Source of the DNA: Teretinema sp964641135
GTDB lineage: Bacteria; Spirochaetota; Spirochaetia; Treponematales; Treponemataceae
Assembly (NCBI GenBank): GCA_964641135.1
Contig: CAZXJV010000049.1
Span: forward strand, 1 to 22,076
Length of the DNA: 22,076 nt
Direction: 5' to 3'
A model generated the notes under the pieces. The model was given only the letters and a program-made list of their open reading frames with translations, searched no databases and had not been told where the DNA came from. The position numbers and the translations under genes were made by a program. Positions 16,657-22,076 of the stretch are shown one piece after another; within the stretch, counting starts at the first letter, position 1; every line of letters begins with the position of its first letter.

Positions 16657-16685
16657 ATGATAGAATTTCGGGGCAAAACAGTCAA
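16657..16685 (-). promoter_or_regulatory. metG promoter, predicted leaderless
   Basis: Within the 41-base gap between the GH57-like gene and metG, the minus strand has TTGACT (16685-16680), a 17-base spacer and TATCAT (16662-16657), each one mismatch from consensus. Six bases then lead to the metG ATG, which has no Shine-Dalgarno sequence. The predicted start point is the A of the ATG. This gives metG its own transcript despite lying downstream of the rnf operon. Confidence 0.7.
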
Positions 16686-16691
16686 TTGCGG

Positions 16692-18644
16692 TCAGTTGTC
16701 TATCTTTACAAACAGCATTTTTTCGGTTTCGTAGCCGGGGCCGAGTTCGGTTTTCCAGTACAACAGCACCCGCAGCCCGCAGCTGCCTGCGCCCTGGCAT
16801 TTATCTGTACACCCGATCGATGCAATTGTTACGGACGGGTTTTCGTTTGCTTCGATTGTGAACTTAACCCTGTTTGCGGTGTCATCAATCTGTATCCAGG
16901 CAACATCCTGCCAGGTTCCAAAATCCGGCGACACCTCGATACGTGTTTCCTGTGAAAAGAGGGAAACCGCTGTAGGAGTCCCCTCGCCCGCCGGCAGAGC
17001 CAGATCAAGCTCGGTCATAAAATATCCTGAAAGATTGATGGGGCTTTCGTTTTTAAGGATATACTGTACCTGTATTGCGCCATTACGGAAGGAATATTGT
17101 TTACGCAGGGATAGCGGCTGCTGAAACTGGCCAAAGTGTCCGTTTGTCCTGAATGAAACCTCGTAGCGGGTACTGTCGATTGCGGTTTCCTGGTACAGAT
17201 TTTCTGCGAAGACACCGTTGGGAACACTGGTACAGCGGTTTACAAGACAGGTTTCAAGGTCTTCATCCGACAGGAAGTGATCAACAAACAATCCCTCTGT
17301 TTCTGTCTGACCGGAGCAACCGTCGGCAAGCCCTGCAAGGTCACAGTAATTGCGGTTGCTTCCCAGTACATCCAGTTCAAACAGTTTGCCCCCGTACTGG
17401 TGAATGTACAGATTAAGATGTTCAAGCTGACACAGGTATTCCTTAAGCCCGTCCAGATCAAAGTCAAAAGTAGAAAGGGACGGAAAAAAAAGGCCGCGAA
17501 CCCTCGTTGTTTTTTCTGCTACTATCAGGCTTTTGTACGCAAGACTTCGCAAGGAGGTTGCAGCAGGATGACGGGGCTGCGGAAACCAGACATCACAGTC
17601 CTGGGCACGCCAAAGCTCTTCCCGTGCATTTTTCTTCCGGCTTTTATCCCCCCGCAGCTGATTCACAAGAAGATGCACATACATCATCTTTGCGTACAGC
17701 CTGAGTGCTTCGGGACGGGCTTGAAGCAGATGTTTTGGAGAAAACAGTGCCGGGTTACAGGCCGGGCTTCCGCCTTGATCATGACCGGAAGGTTTTATAA
17801 GGTTTTCTACAACACAGGGAGACATACCCGGTGATACATACACCCGTGCCGGCTCAAGCCTGTTTTTTTGCAATTTGCCAGGAGTTGTAAATTCAATTAC
17901 ACCGCCGCTGTTGGCTGCAAGACTTACAAACCGTGAAAACCAGCAGGGTTGATTGTCTGTTGATCCAAAAAGAGCCGGAAGTGACTCTTGGGCAAAAAAA
18001 ACAGCGAACTCGCGTTCGCTGCCGTCAGCGACAAGCCCCAGAAGGGTCCGGTATAGTTCTTCCGGACCTGAATTTTCAGGCGATGCAAAGGTCTGGTCCA
18101 GAGGAACCAGTGTCAGGGTTTTCCCTCCGTCTTCTGTAGTCATGCAGCGGGTTTTAAGCGGTGCGTGGACGGGGGATGCTTCCATCATGCGGATATCAAT
18201 GAGGGTATATTCCATACCGCAGGTAGACAAAGCTGAGATCAGGGATGAGTCCCACGCACTCGCAGGGAGCCAGGCTCCCCGCGGCCGTTTGCCGAAATGT
18301 CTGCGTAAAGCGGTTGTAAGCAGTTCTATCTGCCCGACACGGTCAGCGGGCGGTAAAAGGGGAAACAGGGGGTTGTAGTAGCCACCACCCAGGAATTCCA
18401 GCTGTTTGCGGTTATTCATTTCTTCAAGAATCATGAAGAACTCGCTGTGACGACGTTCCAGCCAGTCAATCATGTTGCCGGTCAGATGAACAGTGAACGG
18501 CACTTCAGGAAGATTATACAGGGTTGAGGCAAGGGGTTTGAATGCCTGACGATACACCTCTTCCGCAGTACCATTTTCACTATTTTGCGGAATATGACAG
18601 GTTGTACCAAAACAGATTTTCAGGGAGCCGTTTCCCGTGCTCAC
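16692..18644 (-). CDS. GH57-like (4-alpha-glucanotransferase/alpha-amylase family) protein lacking catalytic residues
   Basis: 650 residues with the layout of GH57 4-alpha-glucanotransferases: an N-terminal (beta/alpha)7-type part with FGTTCHIPQN near 12-21, a FTVHLTGNMIDWLERR element, EFLGGGYYNPLFPLLPPADRVGQ (the E-GG-Y-x-P region) and RGAWLPASAWD near 122-132, then a C-terminal beta-sandwich (about 480-650) like DUF1926. In active enzymes the WL-x-ERVWE segment supplies the Glu nucleophile; here the equivalent is Ala128. The DGEKFG segment with the Asp acid/base reads AQESLP (Ala218). It is therefore probably a binding or regulatory pseudoenzyme. The start is GTG at 18644, supported by TTGAGGT upstream and a GTGA overlap with the rnfB stop; an ATG at 18677 is less likely. 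No signal peptide is seen, so it should be cytoplasmic. Confidence 0.82.
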   Translation of the reverse strand: MSTGNGSLKICFGTTCHIPQNSENGTAEEVYRQAFKPLASTLYNLPEVPFTVHLTGNMIDWLERRHSEFFMILEEMNNRKQLEFLGGGYYNPLFPLLPPADRVGQIELLTTALRRHFGKRPRGAWLPASAWDSSLISALSTCGMEYTLIDIRMMEASPVHAPLKTRCMTTEDGGKTLTLVPLDQTFASPENSGPEELYRTLLGLVADGSEREFAVFFAQESLPALFGSTDNQPCWFSRFVSLAANSGGVIEFTTPGKLQKNRLEPARVYVSPGMSPCVVENLIKPSGHDQGGSPACNPALFSPKHLLQARPEALRLYAKMMYVHLLVNQLRGDKSRKKNAREELWRAQDCDVWFPQPRHPAATSLRSLAYKSLIVAEKTTRVRGLFFPSLSTFDFDLDGLKEYLCQLEHLNLYIHQYGGKLFELDVLGSNRNYCDLAGLADGCSGQTETEGLFVDHFLSDEDLETCLVNRCTSVPNGVFAENLYQETAIDSTRYEVSFRTNGHFGQFQQPLSLRKQYSFRNGAIQVQYILKNESPINLSGYFMTELDLALPAGEGTPTAVSLFSQETRIEVSPDFGTWQDVAWIQIDDTANRVKFTIEANENPSVTIASIGCTDKCQGAGSCGLRVLLYWKTELGPGYETEKMLFVKIDN

Positions 18645-19246
18645 ATGTACCTCAACTTGTCGATCAGTATAGCCCACTCTTTCCAGATTTTAAAGCCTGA
18701 ATTCGATGAATTCTTTGTTGTAACCCGATATCCTTCACGCGCGGTCGGGCATACTGTACTGCGGTCCGCAACACCGGAAGCAGCACAGGACAGATAATCG
18801 GTAGTCAGGGCCGGCACCAGCTGTATCAGATTTTTGGGGCAGATTGAAATACACAGTCCGCAGGCATCGCATTCCTGTCCGATGCGTATCCGCCCTTCCT
18901 TCAGCGTAATTGCATCACGGGGGCAGGCCCGGACACAGCTGCCCAGCCCGAGACAGCCAAATTCACAGGCCAGATTGCCGTTAAAACTGCGTTCGAGCGA
19001 CACACACTCTGTAAAGCCGTTTATTGTGAACCTGCGGGGAATGACCGGCGCGGTACAATCGCAACGCATTGCAGCTTTAAATGCTCCGGCAGGATGTGAC
19101 TGCTGATGGGGCTGTTTGAATGACTGCTTTTTTTTGGTTTTTTCTGCTGGCTGTGTTGTTCGAAGATGAGCGACAACAAACAGTAGTGCGGTGCCGCAGC
19201 ACAAAAAGAGCAGGATTCCGAAAATGGCAAGTAGTATTCGTATCAT
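18641..19246 (-). CDS. rnfB: RnfB-like ferredoxin subunit, short form
   Basis: 201 residues: one N-terminal membrane helix (about 4-27), a basic Gln/Lys/His-rich linker, then the RnfB ferredoxin core. The FTINGFTEC and FNGNLACEFGCLGLGSCVRACPRDAI segments (about 83-117) and CDACGLCISICPKNLIQLVP (about 129-148) give two 4Fe-4S-type motifs. RnfB passes electrons from ferredoxin in the Rnf respiratory complex at the cytoplasmic membrane face. The normal N-terminal FeS domain (PF04060, CGxCGxxxC type) between the helix and this core is missing, and the C-terminal ferredoxin pairs of long clostridial RnfB are absent too. The start at 19246 makes the same ATGA overlap with rnfA as the other junctions, with GGGAGAGG seven bases upstream. 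It is the last rnf gene. Confidence 0.85.
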   Translation of the reverse strand: MIRILLAIFGILLFLCCGTALLFVVAHLRTTQPAEKTKKKQSFKQPHQQSHPAGAFKAAMRCDCTAPVIPRRFTINGFTECVSLERSFNGNLACEFGCLGLGSCVRACPRDAITLKEGRIRIGQECDACGLCISICPKNLIQLVPALTTDYLSCAASGVADRSTVCPTAREGYRVTTKNSSNSGFKIWKEWAILIDKLRYM

Positions 19247-19803
19247 CGCAATGCCTCTCCCAGCCACCAGGACATGTCAGCGCCCTGAAGTACCAGTGAT
19301 ATAAGACCGAGGCTTATAAGGGCAAGGGGCAAACCGCTGATATCTCGGCGGGTCGGAGACAGTTCTATGCGTTGTCGTACAGCATAGAGCAATACGGTTG
19401 TGAAAACGAATGAGATATTGGCTGCTGCAATGACGGCAAGGACTGCGGTCAGACTTGTAGCTTCACTGACTGAAAGATACACGGTTGCAAATAAAAACAG
19501 ACGTTCCCCTGCAGGAGGTTTTTGTTCGGACCGGGCAAGTACAGATAATCCGTAGTCAATAATGACCGACCACAGAATGAGTACCAGGGGGAGCATAAAA
19601 TATAATCCGGCCGGGGCAATAATGAGGCTTGAAGCCAGGTATACCGGTACGGCTGCAGCAAAGGTCTTTGCAAGCAGAAGCGGTATCCGCTGTAAAAACA
19701 AGGTGCAGGACCAGCTTGCCATAAGGCTTCGTTCCAAACCGATACCGTATACATGTACTATGGATGAAGCGAAAATATACGTAAAAAACAGGTCCAACAT
19801 CAT
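19243..19803 (-). CDS. rnfA: RnfA-like membrane subunit (divergent, cluster cysteines absent)
   Basis: 186 residues with about six hydrophobic helices, in the RnfA position of an rnfCDGEAB gene order. Similarity to RnfA is low, so the call rests on topology, size and gene order. The region of the usual FLGICPFLGVS motif reads YGIGLERSLMAS (19-30), and the usual LPLITTNCAVLG motif reads VYLSVSEATSLTAVL. The protein has a single cysteine (Cys33), so the two cysteines that each of RnfA and RnfE normally gives to the intramembrane iron-sulfur cluster are missing. The start at 19803 forms an ATGA overlap with the rnfE stop and has GGAGG eight bases upstream; a second ATG follows directly at 19800. 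Confidence 0.72.
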   Translation of the reverse strand: MMLDLFFTYIFASSIVHVYGIGLERSLMASWSCTLFLQRIPLLLAKTFAAAVPVYLASSLIIAPAGLYFMLPLVLILWSVIIDYGLSVLARSEQKPPAGERLFLFATVYLSVSEATSLTAVLAVIAAANISFVFTTVLLYAVRQRIELSPTRRDISGLPLALISLGLISLVLQGADMSWWLGEALR

Positions 19804-20384
19804 GCTCCTTTCCTCCGGTATAAGGACAACTTGCGCGAAATTCTGATGAACAGCCACATGGCAAGCCCGGACAGAATAAGACCTCCCGGTGTAGAACCCC
19901 ATACTCCGAATCCGCCCCAATCAGGAAGCGGAATCTGCACTACTTCAAGTATTCCTGTCCTTGTTGGAACTGTTATGGTCGCAAAGCCGAGAAGGTCGCG
20001 AATAGCAGAAAGAATCAGGAAAAAGGCGGTAAATGGAGTTATCAGGAACAGGGAGGGATCAAATCCGCTAAAGTGATCAATGCTTAACAGCAACAAAGCA
20101 GAAAATGCAGACAGAAAGATATACATTTCCAGTGCAACAGCCAGGACCGGAAATGCGGCACACAGAAGATAGTATGCAAGTGTAGCGATGCCAGCCATGG
20201 CGCTCAGCTCGACAAGGGGGCCGGCTGTTCCAAGCGGAATTCTGCGTGTCAGTTCCCGTACAACAAGGCCTGAGGCAAAACAAAATAATAACACCAGAAT
20301 AAGGATCATTGCATGGGCCAGTCTGGAGCCGGCAGGAATCAGAATTCCCAAAGAAAGAATTATTATAAGGTTGTGTTTTTTCAT
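19800..20384 (-). CDS. rnfE: RnfE-like membrane subunit (divergent, cluster cysteines absent)
   Basis: 194 residues, about six membrane helices, in the RnfE position. The LGLCP-LAV motif of RnfE appears as LGILIPAGS (12-20) and the IPLIVVNC region as a segment near residues 75-95 without cysteine. A helical RELTRRIP turn and an AIRDLLGF segment (RnfE: xxREIxG) support the assignment. The only cysteines are Cys35 and Cys74, both inside hydrophobic stretches away from the usual ligand positions. It starts in an ATGA overlap with rnfG and has GGAGGGCGGG upstream. In a canonical complex, RnfA and RnfE form a pseudo-symmetric pair in the membrane. Confidence 0.75.
   Translation of the reverse strand: MKKHNLIIILSLGILIPAGSRLAHAMILILVLLFCFASGLVVRELTRRIPLGTAGPLVELSAMAGIATLAYYLLCAAFPVLAVALEMYIFLSAFSALLLLSIDHFSGFDPSLFLITPFTAFFLILSAIRDLLGFATITVPTRTGILEVVQIPLPDWGGFGVWGSTPGGLILSGLAMWLFIRISRKLSLYRRKGA
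19804..19816 (-). promoter_or_regulatory. Strong ribosome binding site of rnfA
   Basis: On the minus strand GGAGGAAAGGAGC runs up to the ATG at 19803, giving GGAGG with an 8-base spacer to that ATG and AGGAG with a 4-base spacer to the second ATG at 19800. It is inside the rnfE 3' end and supports the ATGA start. It is one of the strongest Shine-Dalgarno sequences in the window and contrasts with the promoter-proximal genes that have none. Confidence 0.7.
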
Positions 20385-20845
20385 TTATTCCCGCCCTCCG
20401 CAACAGTATGCAGCCGCGCAATCCACCGTTCAAGGTTACGCGGGGTTATTCCTGTGCGTATGGCCTGATTGACCGGTGTTTCGTCTTTGCGCAAGGGAAC
20501 CCCTGCAATTCCGCATAATTCCGCCTGACCGGATTGTTTTATAAAAAAAACAGCAAGAACCGGTCCAAAACTGCCTTGAAGCCTGACAAGTGCAATACTG
20601 CCTGGAACAGGTCCCTGTGCAGAATAGCGATACCGGTAAACATGTCCGCTGTGTCCGGTGTTTATACGGTCGCCTGCCCTGGTATCCGGGTAGCCTGCGG
20701 CTTTTAAAACCTCATGGGCAGCAAGACGTAAACTGCTGTCATGATGTTCACTGATACTTGCATGAGCCAAAAAAACAAGCAACAGAATGACCGTAATCAG
20801 GCTTGTTGCGAAAAACCAGGGTTTTAGTGCGATTGAAACTTTCAT
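20381..20845 (-). CDS. rnfG: RnfG-like subunit with degenerate flavinylation motif
   Basis: 154 residues with one N-terminal membrane helix (about 11-29) and a small extracytoplasmic domain, shorter than typical RnfG (about 180-210). RnfG normally carries FMN covalently attached to Thr in a D-x-x-[ST]-G-A-[ST] motif recognised by the flavin transferase ApbE. Here the equivalent C-terminal segment is AIRTGIT (residues 128-134): the acceptor Thr134 and Gly132 are kept, but the Asp is Ala and the Ala is Ile. The FMN-binding core (FGPVLAVFFIKQSGQ) is recognisable. It overlaps rnfD and rnfE by ATGA junctions. It may still be flavinylated, but this should not be assumed. Confidence 0.78.
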   Translation of the reverse strand: MKVSIALKPWFFATSLITVILLLVFLAHASISEHHDSSLRLAAHEVLKAAGYPDTRAGDRINTGHSGHVYRYRYSAQGPVPGSIALVRLQGSFGPVLAVFFIKQSGQAELCGIAGVPLRKDETPVNQAIRTGITPRNLERWIARLHTVAEGGNK

Positions 20846-21911
20846 GTCGAATACCTTGCCCTGAACCGGTTTCGTTTAAAGGATATAAGCCGGTTCTCTG
20901 CCAACGAGATCAACGGTGTTACTGTGTTTGCGGCAAGAACCGAAAACACAAGGCCAATGCTTGAGCCACCGGGGCCGCCCAGTGCAAATGCGAGTATACC
21001 CGCAGTAAATCCGTACACTGCTTTACCGTACCCTGAACGGGGGGCTGTAGCAGGATCAGGTAACAGAAAGAAGGCAGAAAAGAGAACCCCGCCTGTCAGC
21101 AGGGCAAACAGCATGTCTCCTCCTCCGAAAAACTGAACAGCAAGTGCATAGGTTGCCAGAAAAACTGTCGGGATGCGCCAGTCAATGCTTTCGGTGGCCA
21201 ATAATATAATTGATGCTGCCAGAACAAGCAGATTGTACCGGAATGCAGGTATGGTAGATGGTGAATTGACAAACAGGGTAACGTAACCATCCGNNNNNNN
21301 NNNGGCATTTTAATTCCCAGCGGCGACAAAAACCAGCGATTCAGAACGGTAGTGGCAGTCTGGTCAGATGCAATCTGTGAAAAGTTATCCAGCTTGAGAG
21401 CACTGAAGGTGCTTCCTGCGATTTCTACAGAATCTGCTGTTACAAGGAACGATGGAAATATATCCGGGCCGGAAAAATAGACCAGGGCTGCAGCAACTGC
21501 TGCCGGATGAAGCCAGTAGGAACCGGTTCCGCCGAACAAGCTGCGGCAAACCATAAGGCTGGTAAAGCAGGCAGCCAGAACCAGAAGGGGGTGTGTACCA
21601 ACGGGCAGGATAAAGGAACTGATAAGTGCCAGGGGCAGTGAATCTCGCCAATCGTTAAGGAATATCCTGCGGGTAGTCATACCTGCACCGGAAACAGAGG
21701 GATCTGTTGAAGAAAATGCACCGAGCGCAGAAACAAGTGCTGCCGCGATGCTGCATGAGGCGGCAGTCACTAAAAAAGAGACATCTCCTGAAGAAACTGC
21801 AGCAAGAAGCTGCGGGATCAGCAGAATGACGGTCATCCATCCTGATCGTGCAACAGTCGGCCGGGTATGGATAAATGGCGCGGGTGTAACCTGCCAGCGT
21901 CTGGAATTCAT
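20842..21911 (-). CDS. rnfD: RnfD-like membrane subunit, split by a scaffold gap
   Basis: The N-terminal part (202 residues from 21911 to the gap) has several membrane helices and the SLFGGTGSYWLHPAA motif (RnfD: hlFGGLGxNxFNPA). The C-terminal part (21291 to 20842) has ESIDWRIP and FLLPDPATAPRSGYGKAVYG, the RnfD/NqrB WRxP and F-x-x-D-P-x-T-x-P motifs. The parts are in different frames across the 10-N run, consistent with a true gap length of 3n+2 bases, so this is an assembly artefact and not a pseudogene. The flavin attachment region reads TATTVL (185-190) where TGATPL is usual, with Thr188 as candidate acceptor. The conserved GxIGETS loop reads as STIPAFRYN. It is linked to rnfC and rnfG by ATGA overlaps. 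Confidence 0.85.
21294..21303. other. Scaffold gap (10 N) inside rnfD
   Basis: Ten N of placeholder length. The rnfD frame upstream starts at 21911 and the downstream frame includes the codon starting at 21201; joining them needs a gap of 3n+2 bases. By alignment to the family, only a few to a few tens of residues appear to be missing. Confidence 0.98.
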
Positions 21912-22076
21912 GATAGTACCTCACCGATAATATGTGCCAGGGGTATGCGGGAAGGACAGTTGACCGAGCAGGCACCGCATTGTTCGCACAGGCCGGCTTC
22001 CGAAATAGTTGCACTGTCCAGCCGGCGTTTTTTGATTTTGAGTGCAAGCTGCATAGGATCCAGTCTGGAAGGACAG
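21908..22076 (-). CDS. rnfC: RnfC-like subunit, C-terminal fragment (5' end outside window)
   Basis: Only the last 55 codons are visible. They start inside the final Cys-Pro of a first iron-sulfur motif (CPSRLDPMQLALKI), continue through LCEQCGACSVNCPSRIPL, a complete CxxCxxCxxxCP 4Fe-4S motif, and end at a TGA that overlaps the rnfD ATG as ATGA. This is the expected C-terminus of RnfC, the peripheral NADH-linked subunit with two 4Fe-4S clusters. Unlike the membrane subunits, RnfC keeps its cluster ligands in the visible part. Whether the FMN and NAD sites are intact lies outside the window. Confidence 0.9.
   Translation of the reverse strand, partial: CPSRLDPMQLALKIKKRRLDSATISEAGLCEQCGACSVNCPSRIPLAHIIGEVLS

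Noticed and set aside
16651..16800. 50-codon N-terminal extension of metG
   Set aside because: It would run through the metG promoter and the 3' end of the GH57-like gene; the family N-terminus begins at MKKKLITSALPYVN, right at the ATG at 16650.
20842..21911. rnfD as a frameshifted pseudogene
   Set aside because: The apparent frame change coincides exactly with a 10-N placeholder whose true length is unknown; a gap of 3n+2 bases restores the frame and both halves carry RnfD motifs.
1..22076. tRNA, rRNA, CRISPR, insertion sequences, riboswitches, replication origin
   Set aside because: No cloverleaf with CCA-proximal T-arm, repeat-spacer array, transposase-like frame or terminal inverted repeat was seen; the intergenic spaces are too short for a riboswitch.

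Overview
The window looks like chromosomal DNA of a spirochaete, probably a free-living or gut relative of Treponema or Spirochaeta. This is inferred from family content: two adjacent Maf/DUF115 flagellin-glycosylation-type proteins, a two-zinc-knuckle MetRS with a C-terminal tRNA-binding domain, a FemAB-type peptidoglycan branching enzyme, a GH57-like protein beside an rnfCDGEAB operon, and very acidic, coiled-coil-containing hypothetical proteins. Codon use looks even across the window, at roughly 50% GC by eye. I see no insertion sequence, phage gene, tRNA, rRNA or CRISPR array. Two 10-N runs (3338-3347 and 21294-21303) are scaffold gaps, and each lies inside a gene. Genes are packed so tightly that no stretch over 300 bases lacks a gene.

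Layout. (1) 1-7518, plus strand: a five-gene operon encoding a very acidic, largely disordered protein (5' end outside the window), an unrecognised 310-residue protein, two Maf/DUF115 proteins, and a two-helix membrane protein ending in a degenerate GGDEF domain. It ends at a 12-bp hairpin shared with the convergent gene. (2) 7545-12294, minus strand: ribonuclease Z, then an ABC exporter ATPase, a permease, a GldG-like auxiliary protein and a DUF4340 protein. (3) 12360-13166, plus strand: a nicotinamidase-like cysteine hydrolase, divergent from rnz. Their promoters overlap at the -35 box, and its 3' end overlaps femAB tail to tail. (4) 13155-22076, minus strand: rnfC (partial), rnfD, rnfG, rnfE, rnfA, rnfB, a GH57-like gene, metG and femAB. 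Every junction from rnfC to the GH57 gene is a 4-base ATGA or GTGA overlap.

The most notable signals are these. The Rnf complex appears stripped of several cofactor sites: RnfA and RnfE together hold only three cysteines, none where the membrane iron-sulfur cluster is normally ligated; RnfB lacks the N-terminal FeS domain; and the flavinylation motif is degenerate in RnfG and RnfD. The GH57 protein translationally coupled to this operon has alanine at both catalytic positions. Three promoters (rnz, the cysteine hydrolase, metG) place the -10 box 6-8 bases from the ATG with no Shine-Dalgarno sequence, which predicts leaderless mRNAs, whereas several genes inside the operons have clear ribosome binding sites.

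How the parts may work together: the plus-strand cluster plausibly concerns envelope or flagellar protein glycosylation with a regulatory membrane protein. The minus-strand operon couples a membrane redox-type complex to a carbohydrate-binding-type protein and then to housekeeping genes. These functional links are inferences from gene order.
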